From NCBI RefSeq assembly GCF_014334015.1, contig NZ_CP060488.1, forward strand, positions 4,546,501-4,610,500: DNA of 64,000 bases, in the 5' to 3' direction. Positions within the stretch are counted from its first letter, which is position 1. The number at the start of each line of letters is the position of its first letter. Source of the DNA: Bacteroides sp. M10. Its GTDB lineage: Bacteria > Bacteroidota > Bacteroidia > Bacteroidales > Bacteroidaceae. The notes under the pieces are model-generated. The model made no database searches. It saw only the letters and a list, made by a program, of their open reading frames with translations, and was not told the origin of the DNA. Positions 45,597-54,484 of this stretch are shown in pieces. The position numbers and the translations under genes were made by a program.

Positions 45597-47525
45597 ATGC
45601 TGGGACGTCTTGGATATCTTTTTATCTGTTTCCTTTGGCTTCTGCAGTCAACGGAAGTATTGGCTGTCTCTAAAGATAAGAAACCTATTCTGATTATTTG
45701 CTCTTATAATCCGGCAGCGCACCAAACCTCGGTCACTATTTCCGATTATATGGATGAATATAGTAAGTTGGGAGGACAGCGCGACATTATCATCGAAAAC
45801 ATGAATTGTAAAAGCTTCTCGGAGGCTCCGTTATGGAGCGCGATGATGACGCAGATTCTGGCTAAATATCAGGGAGAAAAGCATCCGGCACAAATTATTT
45901 TATTAGGACAGGAGGCATGGGCTGCCTATTTGTCGCAGAGGGATGAAATGCAGGTGAAAGTGCCGGTGATGTGCAGTCTGGTCAGTAGCAATGTGGTGAT
46001 ATTGCCGAAAGATACGGTAGAAAACCTTGATTGCTGGATGCCCGAATCTGTCGATATCTTTGAAGATCATTTGGATATTCCCGAACTGGAATCGGGATTT
46101 ATCAATCAATATAATATAGAAGGTAATATCTCCATGATTCAAGCTTTCTATCCGAAAACGAAACACATTGCCTTTATCTCGGACAATACTTATGGCGGAG
46201 TGACCATGCAATCGTTGGTACGAAAAGAAATGAAGAAGTTCCCCGATCTGGATTTGATTTTGATGGACGGCCGGAGACATTCTATTTATACCATCGTTGA
46301 GGAATTGAGACAGCTGCCCGAAAATACGGTTATTTTGGTGGGAACGTGGCGTGTGGATATGAACGAGGGGTATTTCATGCGAAATGCGACGTATGCCATG
46401 ATGGAGGCTACTCCTACCATTCCGGCTTTTACTCCTTCATCGGTGAGCCTTGGCTATTGGGCGATAGGGGGAGTGCTGCCCGATTATCGGAAAGTGGGAG
46501 GAGAAATGGCTATGGAGTCCGTACGGATGGATCAGCACCCGGAGGATGTGGGAAAGCATCTTTCGATCATTGGCTCTAAAGCGGTATTGGATAGCCGGAA
46601 GGTGAAAGAGTGGGGGCTGCACCCGAGTGTGTTGCCTTTTAAAGTGCAGCTTGTCAACCAACCGGTTTCGTTCTATCAGCAATATACTTATCAGATATGG
46701 TCTGCTTGTGCTTTGTTCGTGATTCTGGTACTTGGCTTATGTATCTCTCTCTTCTATTATTTCCGTACGAAACGTTTGAAAGACGAGCTTCTGAAATCGG
46801 AGAAGGATTTGCGTGTAGCGAAAGACAGGGCGGAAGAGTCTAATCGTCTGAAGAGTGCTTTTCTTGCCAATATGAGTCATGAGATACGGACGCCGTTGAA
46901 CTCGATTGTCGGCTTTTCGGATGTACTGGCAATGGGCGGTAGCACGGAGGATGAACAGCAGTCTTATTATAAGATTATCAAAACCAATTCGGATTTGTTG
47001 CTTCGTCTGATTAATGATATTCTCGATCTTTCACGTCTGGAGGCGAACCGGGTGACTTTGACGTGGGAGGAATGTGATGTGGTGCAGTTGTGCAGTCAGG
47101 TGGTTGCCTCTGTTAGTTTTTCACGGCAGTCATCGGACAACCAGTTCTTGTTTTCCACTTCTTTTGAAACTTTCCGGATGGTGACGGATGTGCAGCGTAT
47201 GCAACAGGTAATCATTAATCTGCTGTCCAACGCGGACAAATTTACGAAACGCGGGAAGATTACCTTGGACTTTTCTGTGAATGAGGAAAAGCAAATGGCT
47301 ATTTTCTCGGTAACGGATACCGGATGCGGTATCCCGAAAGAAAAACAGGGACTTGTGTTCGAGCGTTTTGAAAAGCTGAATGAGTACGCCCAGGGAACCG
47401 GATTGGGATTGTCTATCTGTAAATTGATTGTGCATAAATGGAGAGGAAGTATATGGATCGATCCTGACTATACCGGTGGGGCACGGTTCGTATTCTCGCA
47501 TCCGCTAAATATAGAAAAAGAATGA
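45597..47525 (+). CDS. Sensor histidine kinase with periplasmic binding-protein-like sensor
   Basis: 642 residues from ATG 45597 (signal sequence MLGRLGYLFICFLWLLQST). Residues about 25-355 resemble an ABC-type substrate-binding domain (ILIICSYNPAAHQTS, then GNISMIQAFYPKTKHIAFIS). A membrane helix (IWSACALFVILVLGLCISLF) and coiled coil follow. HisKA carries FLANMSHEIRTPLNS with the phospho-acceptor His at about 428. The HATPase domain has the N-box INLLSNADKF, DTGCGIP and GTGLGLSI. No receiver domain and no response-regulator gene beside it. It overlaps the 5'-nucleotidase gene by 4 bp, suggesting a link to nucleotide or phosphate sensing; that is inference. Confidence 0.92.
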   Translation: MLGRLGYLFICFLWLLQSTEVLAVSKDKKPILIICSYNPAAHQTSVTISDYMDEYSKLGGQRDIIIENMNCKSFSEAPLWSAMMTQILAKYQGEKHPAQIILLGQEAWAAYLSQRDEMQVKVPVMCSLVSSNVVILPKDTVENLDCWMPESVDIFEDHLDIPELESGFINQYNIEGNISMIQAFYPKTKHIAFISDNTYGGVTMQSLVRKEMKKFPDLDLILMDGRRHSIYTIVEELRQLPENTVILVGTWRVDMNEGYFMRNATYAMMEATPTIPAFTPSSVSLGYWAIGGVLPDYRKVGGEMAMESVRMDQHPEDVGKHLSIIGSKAVLDSRKVKEWGLHPSVLPFKVQLVNQPVSFYQQYTYQIWSACALFVILVLGLCISLFYYFRTKRLKDELLKSEKDLRVAKDRAEESNRLKSAFLANMSHEIRTPLNSIVGFSDVLAMGGSTEDEQQSYYKIIKTNSDLLLRLINDILDLSRLEANRVTLTWEECDVVQLCSQVVASVSFSRQSSDNQFLFSTSFETFRMVTDVQRMQQVIINLLSNADKFTKRGKITLDFSVNEEKQMAIFSVTDTGCGIPKEKQGLVFERFEKLNEYAQGTGLGLSICKLIVHKWRGSIWIDPDYTGGARFVFSHPLNIEKE

Positions 47526-49264
47526 AACGAATAGGATTTATTTATGGCTTGCTTTTCTGTCTCGTACTGTCTGTTGCGGCGCAGGAAAAGGTGGTGAAGC
47601 TGAAGATTGTGGAAACGAGTGACGTACATGGTAATTATTATCCTTACAATTTTATAACCCGCCACGAGTGGAAGGGTAGTCTGGCACGTATTTATTCTTT
47701 CGTGCAGAAAGAGCGTGAACAGTATAAAGAGAATCTGATATTGCTGGATAATGGTGATATTTTGCAGGGACAGCCTACTGTCTATTACTATAATTATATA
47801 GATACGGTGTCTCCTCATCTTTGTTCGGAAATGATGAATTTCATGAAATATGATGCCGGTAATATGGGGAACCATGATGTGGAAACGGGACGTGCTGTGT
47901 TCGACCGTTGGATAGCCACTTGTGACTTCCCTGTGTTGGGTGCCAACATCATTGATACGTCTACGGGAAAAACCCATCTGGCTCCTTATAAGGTGTTGGA
48001 ACGTGATGGCGTGAAGATTGTGGTATTGGGTATGATTACTCCTGCCATCCCTGCATGGCTTTCTGAAAATCTGTGGAAAGGCTTGCGTTTCGACGATATG
48101 GAAGAGACGGCACGCAAATGGATGAAGATTATCCGTGAAAAAGAGAATCCGGATTTGGTGATCGGATTGTTTCATGCCGGACAGGAGGCTTTCAAAATGT
48201 CGGGCAAATACAATGAGAATGCTTCTCTCAATGTAGCGAAGAATGTGCCGGGATTCGATATTGTATTGATGGGACACGATCATGCTCGCGAATGTAAGAA
48301 GGTGATGAATGTAGCCGGAGATTCGGTGTTGATTATCGATCCGGCCAGCAATGGAATTGTATTGTCTAATGTCGATGTGACCTTGAAACTGAAAGATGGA
48401 AAGGTGCAGAGCAAGGACATCAAAGGGGAGTTGACAGAAACGGAAGCTTACGGAATCAGTGAGGATTTCATGAAGCGTTTTGCTCCACAGTATGAGACGG
48501 TGCAGAAGTTTGTATCCAAGAAGATCGGTACTTTTACCGAGAGCATCTCTACTCATCCTGCTTTCTTCGGTCCTTCTGCTTTTATTGATTTGATACATAC
48601 TTTACAGCTCGATATTACCGGAGCTGACATCTCTTTTGCCGCTCCGCTTTCGTTTGATGCGGAGATAAAGAAGGGGGATGTGTTTGTCAGTGATATGTTC
48701 AACTTGTATAAGTATGAGAATATGCTGTATGTGATGACGTTGTCCGGAAAGGAGATTAAGGATTTTCTGGAGATGTCTTATTATATGTGGACGAACCGGA
48801 TGAAGTCACCGGAAGATCATCTGCTCTGGTTCAAGGAGAAACCGCGGGAAGGTGCGGAAGACAGGGCTTCTTTCCAGAACTTCAGTTTTAATTTCGATTC
48901 GGCTTCCGGCATTATTTATACGGTGGACGTGACTAAACCGCAGGGGGAAAAGATTACGATTACGAGCATGGCGGACGGTTCTCCTTTCCGTATGGATAAG
49001 ATATATAAAGTGGCCTTAAATTCTTATCGTGGTAATGGTGGTGGAGAACTGTTGACGAAAGGATCGGGTATTCCGCAGGAGGAATTGAAGGACCGCATAA
49101 TTTTCTCTACGGATAAAGATCTTCGTTTCTATTTGATGAATTATATCGAAAAGAAAGGTACGATGGACCCCAAGGCCCTGAATCAGTGGAAGTTTGTTCC
49201 GGAGAAATGGACAGTGCCGGCTGCCAAACGTGATTCTGAATATTTATTCCGGTCTGTTCAATAA
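47522..49264 (+). CDS. 5'-nucleotidase / metallophosphoesterase, periplasmic
   Basis: 580 residues with signal peptide (MKRIGFIYGLLFCLVLSVAA). The N-terminal metallophosphoesterase domain shows all motifs: SDVHGNYYPY (DxH), DNGD, GNHDVETG and GHDHARE. The C-terminal 5'-nucleotidase domain contains YKYENMLYVMTLSGKEIKDF and the substrate loop LNSYRGNGGGELL. Acts on extracellular nucleotides or 2',3'-cyclic phosphates, providing phosphate and nucleosides. Start overlaps the stop of the sensor kinase by 4 bp (ATGA). Confidence 0.94.
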   Translation: MKRIGFIYGLLFCLVLSVAAQEKVVKLKIVETSDVHGNYYPYNFITRHEWKGSLARIYSFVQKEREQYKENLILLDNGDILQGQPTVYYYNYIDTVSPHLCSEMMNFMKYDAGNMGNHDVETGRAVFDRWIATCDFPVLGANIIDTSTGKTHLAPYKVLERDGVKIVVLGMITPAIPAWLSENLWKGLRFDDMEETARKWMKIIREKENPDLVIGLFHAGQEAFKMSGKYNENASLNVAKNVPGFDIVLMGHDHARECKKVMNVAGDSVLIIDPASNGIVLSNVDVTLKLKDGKVQSKDIKGELTETEAYGISEDFMKRFAPQYETVQKFVSKKIGTFTESISTHPAFFGPSAFIDLIHTLQLDITGADISFAAPLSFDAEIKKGDVFVSDMFNLYKYENMLYVMTLSGKEIKDFLEMSYYMWTNRMKSPEDHLLWFKEKPREGAEDRASFQNFSFNFDSASGIIYTVDVTKPQGEKITITSMADGSPFRMDKIYKVALNSYRGNGGGELLTKGSGIPQEELKDRIIFSTDKDLRFYLMNYIEKKGTMDPKALNQWKFVPEKWTVPAAKRDSEYLFRSVQ

Positions 49265-49307
49265 GTAACTAAAAGTGTTCATTATGTCTGATAATACTCT
49301 TGAACGG

Positions 49308-49339
49308 CTTGTATATCTGATTAAATGCTGGTATATTTG
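49308..49339 (+). promoter_or_regulatory. Promoter of AraC-type regulator
   Basis: CTTG (49308-49311), 20 bp, TATATTTG (49332-49339). It overlaps the first possible ATG at 49325, so translation should begin at 49358. Confidence 0.6.
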
Positions 49340-49357
49340 TCGCAAAAAAGAGAGAGT

Positions 49358-50260
49358 ATGTATATTCAAAATGTTCCAAAAGTAGGTATTTCTTCGGTAG
49401 TTCATTCTAAACATATAGATTCTGACAACATTGATGTTGTTGATAATGATATAGCGCTCTTCGACACGGAGAGCGTTATATCGTTGTATAATGGACCGAC
49501 TAAACTGGAGGTGTTGACGGTAGGTCTTTGCCTGGAAGGTACTGGTACTTTCAATATTAGTTTACGTGAGTTTCAACTGTTTCCCGGATTAATGGTGATC
49601 GCGCTGCCTAATCAGATTGTCGAACAGCGGTGTTTCAGTTCCGACTTTAAAGCGATATTCTTTGCTGTGTCGAAGAACTTGTTGGAGACATTGCCTAAGA
49701 TCAGTAATGTGCTTTCCTTATTCTTTTATCTGAAAGATTACCCGTGTTTCGATCTTACACCGCAGGAGCAGGAGACTGTGAAGGAATATCATGCATTTAT
49801 CAGAAAACGGTTGAAGAATAAGGAGGCTTTATATCGTAAAGAAGTGGTAATGGGCTTGATGCAAGGGTTCTTTTTTGAGCTTTGTAATATCTTCACTAAT
49901 CATGCGCCTGCCAATGCTACTACCATGAAGAATAAAAGCCGGAAAGAATATATCTTCGAACGTTTTTATGAGTCTTTGGTAGAGTCTTACCAGTCTGAAC
50001 GGAGCGTAAAATTCTATGCTGACCAGTTGTGTCTGACACCTAAACATCTTTCGGGGGTGGTGAAAGAGGTCAGCGGAAAAACGGTGGGAGAGTGGATCGA
50101 CGAACTGGTGATTCTGGAGGCGAAAGCGCTTCTGAATTCTTCAAGTATGAATATTCAGGAAATTGCTGACCGGCTGAATTTCGCCAACCAGTCGTTCTTT
50201 GGAAAGTATTTCAAGCATTATACCGGCATGTCTCCTAAAGAATACCGGAAAAGTCGTTAA
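49358..50260 (+). CDS. AraC-family transcriptional regulator
   Basis: 300 residues from ATG 49358. The N-terminal half is a cupin-like sensing domain. The C-terminal ~100 residues hold two helix-turn-helix motifs: VKFYADQLCLTPKHLSGVVK and IQEIADRLNFANQSFFGKYF, followed by the family signature FKHYTGMSPKEYRKS. A DNA-binding regulator with unknown ligand. It ends 2 bp from the convergent Crp/Fnr gene, with no room for a terminator. Confidence 0.92.
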   Translation: MYIQNVPKVGISSVVHSKHIDSDNIDVVDNDIALFDTESVISLYNGPTKLEVLTVGLCLEGTGTFNISLREFQLFPGLMVIALPNQIVEQRCFSSDFKAIFFAVSKNLLETLPKISNVLSLFFYLKDYPCFDLTPQEQETVKEYHAFIRKRLKNKEALYRKEVVMGLMQGFFFELCNIFTNHAPANATTMKNKSRKEYIFERFYESLVESYQSERSVKFYADQLCLTPKHLSGVVKEVSGKTVGEWIDELVILEAKALLNSSSMNIQEIADRLNFANQSFFGKYFKHYTGMSPKEYRKSR

Positions 50261-50262
50261 AA

Positions 50263-50847
50263 TCATAAAACACCGGAGCGTACACGGCTTAATGTCTCCG
50301 GTGTCATCAAAAGGTAAGAGGCGATGTGTGCCAGAGGTGCACGTTTGATGATTTCCGGATGTGTTTCGAGCAGGAGATTATAGCGTTCGCGGGCGGATTC
50401 AAAGCGCCAGGAGTCTGCTTTAATCTGTGACACGATCAGGGAGTATTCCAGTATCTTTTGGTAGAACATATTGATTTCCCAGTTCTCTTTTGCCAATTTT
50501 TGTATCATGTCGCGAGGGAACAGGTAGATGATGGAAGGTTCGAGGGTTTCCACGATCAGTCGGGTAGGTTCTTGTTTTAGAAAACTTTCAATGCACATCA
50601 CGATACATCCTTCGTATGAGAAATGTTCGGTCACGTCTTTCCCGTTCTTGTAATAGTACTGCCTAAGCATCCCTTTGCCGACAAATACGATTTCATGAGC
50701 TACTTCTCCTTCATTCAGCGCTATTGCTCCTTTGGGAAATTCTTCACGAATCAGTATACTTTCTATCTGTCGTCTTCCTTCTATACTCATTTCCGGAAAG
50801 CGGGAATTTACAACAGCATTTACAGTCTCTCTTAATAATGTATCCAT
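50263..50847 (-). CDS. Crp/Fnr-family transcriptional regulator
   Basis: 194 residues. N-terminal cyclic-nucleotide-binding fold (FPKGAIALNEGEVAHEIVFV, GMLRQYYYKNGKDVTEHF). C-terminal winged helix ends ASYLLMTPETLSRVRSG, the recognition helix typical of short Bacteroidetes members. No cysteine cluster of true FNR iron-sulphur sensors. An FNR-type palindrome lies 41 bp upstream of its start in the divergent promoter region, suggesting autoregulation and control of the adjacent lipoprotein gene. Confidence 0.9.
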   Translation of the reverse strand: MDTLLRETVNAVVNSRFPEMSIEGRRQIESILIREEFPKGAIALNEGEVAHEIVFVGKGMLRQYYYKNGKDVTEHFSYEGCIVMCIESFLKQEPTRLIVETLEPSIIYLFPRDMIQKLAKENWEINMFYQKILEYSLIVSQIKADSWRFESARERYNLLLETHPEIIKRAPLAHIASYLLMTPETLSRVRSGVL

Positions 50848-50869
50848 GTCTTTTCTGTCTTGATGTGTG

Positions 50870-50877
50870 CAAAAATA
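50870..50877 (-). promoter_or_regulatory. -7 box of Crp/Fnr gene
   Basis: On the minus strand TATTTTTG fits TAnnTTTG, 22 bp before the ATG at 50847. The FNR-type palindrome begins 11 bp upstream of it. Confidence 0.55.
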
Positions 50878-50887
50878 CTAAAAACGG

Positions 50888-50901
50888 TTGACATAAATCA
50901 A
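50888..50901. promoter_or_regulatory. FNR/Crp-type operator palindrome
   Basis: TTGACATAAATCAA differs from the TTGATnnnnATCAA consensus of Crp/Fnr operators at one base. It lies between the divergent -7 boxes of the Crp/Fnr gene (50870-50877) and the lipoprotein gene (50921-50928), so binding could affect both. Confidence 0.65.
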
Positions 50902-50920
50902 GTGTGGTATAAAAAAGATG

Positions 50921-50928
50921 TATCTTTG
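50921..50928 (+). promoter_or_regulatory. -7 box of lipoprotein gene at 50950
   Basis: TATCTTTG, an exact TAnnTTTG, 21 bp before the chosen ATG at 50950. The FNR-type palindrome is 19 bp upstream, where a -33 element would be, a typical place for an activator. Confidence 0.6.
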
Positions 50929-50949
50929 TCCGCAAAATCAAGAGGTAAG

Positions 50950-51684
50950 ATGATTATGAATAAGATAATAGGCTTGGCAGTGTTGCTGTTCTGTTTGAGT
51001 GGTTGTGTAAGGGATAATGATGCTATTTATTATCCGGTTGGCAACGTGGATGTGGAAAGAGGCGGTCCGGCTTTGGAGGCTGGAAAGGGTGATTTAATAG
51101 CCCGTAGTTACAATACCGAAGATTATGTACTGGACACGCTTGCACAATATCCGGGTGATCCGACGCTCGGTAAACTGACATTCATGGTCAGTCTGAAAAA
51201 CCGGTTGGCAGATCAGGAGGTGAGTGGCTTTAATGGTGTCGGTCTATCCAAACTAACGATGAGTCTTGGATATAAAGACGGCAACTATCCGGCAGAAAGC
51301 CAGGTTCCTGTTTATACTTCGTCCGACGTGACTGCCAGTTATGCCATTAAACTCCGTTTAAAGGGAGAATTGACTTTAACAGGAGACGAATGGATGATTG
51401 ACTATATTTATGCTCAATTAGCGGGTTTATTCCAGCCTTATCCCCCTACGTCTTTCCCGGAAGTGTTTATGTGTAAAGGGGGGGAGCAATCGTATGCTAC
51501 GTTCGATTCTTTCCGTAGAACCTGGACGTTTGATATTACTTATGATCGTTCCAACCTTTCTTTCAGCCAACTGTATTTCAATCTGTTTGTGAATCTGGCA
51601 GGACAGAAAAGGGAGGATAGAGTCCGGTTGAGGATTGATAAGGAATCTTATTTCGAGATCTATAAAGAAAAAGAGGAAATGTAG
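50950..51684 (+). CDS. Lipoprotein of unknown function
   Basis: 244 residues from ATG 50950 (another ATG two codons later is equally good); the longest frame from 50860 would run through the promoter. Lipobox LLFCLSGC. The mature part is beta-rich (LIARSYNTEDYVLDTLAQYP, LTMSLGYKDGNYPAES), with C-terminal FDITYDRSNLSFSQLYFNLF. I do not recognise the family. Likely controlled by the divergent Crp/Fnr regulator through the palindrome at 50888. Confidence 0.75.
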   Translation: MIMNKIIGLAVLLFCLSGCVRDNDAIYYPVGNVDVERGGPALEAGKGDLIARSYNTEDYVLDTLAQYPGDPTLGKLTFMVSLKNRLADQEVSGFNGVGLSKLTMSLGYKDGNYPAESQVPVYTSSDVTASYAIKLRLKGELTLTGDEWMIDYIYAQLAGLFQPYPPTSFPEVFMCKGGEQSYATFDSFRRTWTFDITYDRSNLSFSQLYFNLFVNLAGQKREDRVRLRIDKESYFEIYKEKEEM

Positions 51685-51712
51685 TAAAACTGTATTTCCT
51701 CTTTTTCTTTGG

Positions 51713-51747
51713 TAGTGGGTACGAGAATCGAACTCGTATTACATGCG
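51713..51747 (-). repeat. attL-like direct repeat: tRNA-Glu 3' fragment
   Basis: 35 bp identical to 55519-55553, the 3' half of tRNA-Glu (T-arm and acceptor 3' strand). It lacks the D-arm and 5' acceptor strand, so it cannot be a tRNA. Such a displaced 3' end marks the far border of an element inserted by a tyrosine recombinase into a tRNA gene. Confidence 0.85.
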
Positions 51748-51995
51748 GAGAGGTGCTTTTGTGTGCCATTTAAAACGCTTGTAACCAATATCTTATAATG
51801 CTTATAAAATTCATTAGTATCGAACTTGCATTAAAAAACGGTACTCATACCCTTTTATAAATATCACCTCTTATATTTCATCTTTATCAAAGAACGTTTT
51901 AATATAAAATTAATCAATCAAGAATAACAAACATTATTTGCTCGAATTTAAGCGATCTATTTCTAGATTATCCGGCTAGTAGTAAAAATTATCTT
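51748..51995. other. Left flank of the tRNA-Glu element, no gene
   Basis: 248 bp of A/T-rich sequence without a credible gene. TTGCATTAAAAAACGGTAC and ACCCTTTTATAA-like stretches resemble TTGCATTAAATTTGCATC and ACCCGTTTATAA near the right end (about 55390-55440); these may be arm-type recombinase sites, which is speculative. Confidence 0.35.
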
Positions 51996-52217
51996 ATGGA
52001 CTGGATTATTTGTATTATAGTGTTAGTTTTTTTACCACTTGCTTTTTTTATTTTTGGCTCTGGGTTGTATTTGATTTCTCGGATTGTATCTGATTTATCA
52101 TCTCAAAAAGCCGAGGAACTTGAACGTCAGAAGCAGAAAGCCGAGTTAGAACAACTTGGGAAAGTTCTAAAAAAGAACGCTCCAGTTGTTTGTCGTGCGA
52201 TTTTTCCCGATCAATAA
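51996..52217 (+). CDS. Small membrane protein with charged coiled-coil tail
   Basis: 73 residues: one long membrane helix (IICIIVLVFLPLAFFIFGSG) followed by a charged helix (EELERQKQKAELEQLGKVLK). The amino-acid pattern is protein-like and the frame uses ordinary codons. It overlaps on the opposite strand a 78-codon frame (52048-52284); at most one may be a real gene. No family recognised. Confidence 0.5.
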   Translation: MDWIICIIVLVFLPLAFFIFGSGLYLISRIVSDLSSQKAEELERQKQKAELEQLGKVLKKNAPVVCRAIFPDQ

Positions 52218-52284
52218 GTTCCCAAGAATTAACAATAAGCTTAGCAATATCACTTAATTTTTCAATTGATGCCATTAGTTTCAT
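52048..52284 (-). CDS. Small helical protein, antisense to 51996-52217
   Basis: 78 residues, predicted helical and charged (SIEKLSDIAKLIVNSWELID, LERSFLELSQVVLTRLSASD). Its start overlaps the end of the lipoprotein gene by 23 bp, in the manner of operon genes. It competes with the frame on the other strand. No family recognised. Confidence 0.45.
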   Translation of the reverse strand: MKLMASIEKLSDIAKLIVNSWELIDREKSHDKQLERSFLELSQVVLTRLSASDVQVPRLFEMINQIQSEKSNTTQSQK

Positions 52285-53116
52285 TAATAAGCTCTCCCGT
52301 TAATTTGTTTAGCTTAAAAGATTCTCTTTCTTTATCTCCATTTTTATATACGATATCGAAAATAAAATCTATAGTATCGTCGTTAATGTTTATCGATTTG
52401 TCCTTTATTATAAATTCTTCGGAATACCCTTTATGTCGATAATTCCAAATATAAACGCCATTAGTGATATTAACTAAAGACACATATGGGTATGATACTC
52501 CCAGACCGCTAATATCATCAATTGGAATTAGATTATTGATGAAATTATATTCTAATGGTATTTTATTTATTTCATCACAATTTTTATCAAACAAAAAGTG
52601 ATTTTTAAATCCTAATGTGATGAAATATCCGCCATACCAATTTTTAAGATTGGATACTGAATTATCATATCTATTGTAGTAGAGTCTTTTCTCTTTTCCG
52701 CCTAGTGTGGAAATAATTTCATTTGGACCACCATAATTCACTAACAAAATAATTCCATCATCTTTCATAATAAAGTTGGTTAAACTAATGTTGTCAATAT
52801 TTCGTTCTTCAACTTCGCCAAACTCTAAATAAAATTTTTGATTAAATCCTCGGATCATTGATGTTGTATATTCGAATATCTTTTCTTTTCTGTCATTATA
52901 TGCTGCAAACCACATATCGTCATTAAGAAATCCTGCTATTAGTGCATTTGTAGCAACATTGTTTTCGTACTGCCATCCTAAAGTTGGCTTAGTCACTCCC
53001 TTGGGTAAATTATACTCTTTTAAAAACTCATCTTGTTTGTTATCTTCGTCGCTACATGATTGAAAGAATAACACGGAAAAGAGTATTGTAAATGAAAACG
53101 TTAATAGTTTAGTCAT
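52262..53116 (-). CDS. Lipoprotein of unknown function (tRNA-Glu element)
   Basis: 284 residues with lipobox LFFQSC at Cys20, followed by acidic residues SDEDN. The mature domain is rich in Asn, Tyr and aromatic beta-strands. No known motif. It is cargo of the tRNA-Glu element and may form a unit with the 78-residue frame downstream. Low G+C compared with chromosomal genes around it. Confidence 0.75.
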   Translation of the reverse strand: MTKLLTFSFTILFSVLFFQSCSDEDNKQDEFLKEYNLPKGVTKPTLGWQYENNVATNALIAGFLNDDMWFAAYNDRKEKIFEYTTSMIRGFNQKFYLEFGEVEERNIDNISLTNFIMKDDGIILLVNYGGPNEIISTLGGKEKRLYYNRYDNSVSNLKNWYGGYFITLGFKNHFLFDKNCDEINKIPLEYNFINNLIPIDDISGLGVSYPYVSLVNITNGVYIWNYRHKGYSEEFIIKDKSININDDTIDFIFDIVYKNGDKERESFKLNKLTGELINETNGIN

Positions 53117-53154
53117 AATTTTTTTTTTAGTGATTTACTTCTTTGATTATTGAA

Positions 53155-53472
53155 TTACGAATTAAAATGCTTAATCTCCGCCGCTGTAAAGTTGCCCTCA
53201 TGCGAAGCGCCTCCACCTGTATAGCAACTATACTTTCCATCCTCTGTAATCTCTTTGATTCGCATTTGCCTATTCGTCTTTGTCTCTACTACCAATTCGC
53301 CTATACTAAATTCGGTCGATTGAGCAGGTGATATGCTTTTCTTTGGATCGGTCGAAGAAAGATACTTTTCTTTGATTTCTCTAATGTCGTTAGTCATGCC
53401 CCAGATTTTGAAAAATAGGATTAATTGTAGGATTCCGAATATGAAAATGATTAAAATAATAAATGTTTCCAT
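53155..53472 (-). CDS. Single-pass membrane protein with small C-terminal domain
   Basis: 105 residues: an N-terminal membrane helix (TFIILIIFIFGILQLILFF), a polar linker, and a compact C-terminal domain (FSIGELVVETKTNRQMRIKE, DGKYSCYTGGG). The domain resembles small beta-barrel modules that follow a membrane anchor. No precise family. Upstream of the lipoprotein gene in the same direction, 38 bp away. Confidence 0.68.
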   Translation of the reverse strand: METFIILIIFIFGILQLILFFKIWGMTNDIREIKEKYLSSTDPKKSISPAQSTEFSIGELVVETKTNRQMRIKEITEDGKYSCYTGGGASHEGNFTAAEIKHFNS

Positions 53473-53889
53473 GATATTTAGTTTTTAGTGATTGTTTAAT
53501 TTCTAACTATTGTCTGAACTTCTTCTCAAGGCTATCAATAAACTATTAAGATGTAATATAGGAGAGTATCTTTCAGATTGTGTGTTGCTATTTGCCCCAA
53601 AAGAATTAAACGGTAATAGAGTTTGTTTGCTTTTTCATGTTTACTTGTTTTTTGATATTTTGTGCTAAAGGTAATTGAAATATCAAAACCAGCAAAAGAA
53701 ATTGTAGATAAAATAATAAATAATAGTAATGAGAATGTTATACTCATTCAAGTATAATGAATTCTCGAATTGATTGCTGGTAATTTACGGATGATCGTTA
53801 TTCAACTTGAAAAAAACAGTAAAATGTTTGATTTGGTGCAAAGAAGTGTTTTTCTTTGCAGAAGTATTCACAAATCAAAACACATAGTT

Positions 53890-54417
53890 ATGAAGAAAGC
53901 TCTATTGTTGCTAGTTGTAATTCTTTCAGTGAATGATTTATTAGCAAAAGGTTTTTTCCCTTTTAATGAAGTTAACAAGGAATGGAGCATTGGTATAATA
54001 GGCGGATATGTGGGATATGGAAGAGGAATATCAAATGGTGCGGTAGGAGTAAGTTTGGCAATAAAAGGTTTTTATGCTGGTGTTATGGGATGGCCTTCTT
54101 CTCATGAAAATGATATGGGAGTAGATAAGTGGTCTGATAAGACATCTGCTGTAGTTCATATAGGCTATCAAATTCCTATTGTGAAGAATTTAAGATTTAT
54201 TCCAGTTATAGGATATGCGAAAATAGCATATGGCACTACAGATGGAAGTGATTATACCATATCTGATTCCGGTGTAGTACATAATAAGTTTTCAGAGAAA
54301 AAAAGTGTTTCGGGGTTAGATTTTGGTGGGGTGGCAGTCGTAAATATAAAAAAAGTAAATATAAATTTGGCTTTTACAAAATATTCTATTTTAGGTGGGA
54401 TTGCGCTAGAATTTTGA
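53890..54417 (+). CDS. Secreted beta-barrel-like protein (tRNA-Glu element)
   Basis: 175 residues from ATG 53890, where a signal peptide begins (MKKALLLLVVILSVNDLLAK); the frame is open to 53770 but the extra part is not signal-like. Repeated amphipathic strands with Gly/Tyr (WSIGIIGGYVGYGRGISNGA, AVVHIGYQIPIVKNLRFIPV) and a C-terminal Phe (GGIALEF) suggest a small outer-membrane beta-barrel. Function unknown. Confidence 0.65.
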   Translation: MKKALLLLVVILSVNDLLAKGFFPFNEVNKEWSIGIIGGYVGYGRGISNGAVGVSLAIKGFYAGVMGWPSSHENDMGVDKWSDKTSAVVHIGYQIPIVKNLRFIPVIGYAKIAYGTTDGSDYTISDSGVVHNKFSEKKSVSGLDFGGVAVVNIKKVNINLAFTKYSILGGIALEF

Positions 54418-54484
54418 TATTAAATGTATTATCGTGATAATAGATTTTAGAAAAATCCAAGTAATCCGAGCTTTTTTTGTTTCC

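Noticed and set aside
49325..49357. Upstream start for the AraC regulator
   Set aside because: The TATATTTG -7 box lies inside this stretch, so it is unlikely to be translated.
51713..51747. Considered as a second tRNA-Glu
   Set aside because: Only the 3' 35 bp are present; D-arm and 5' acceptor strand are missing.
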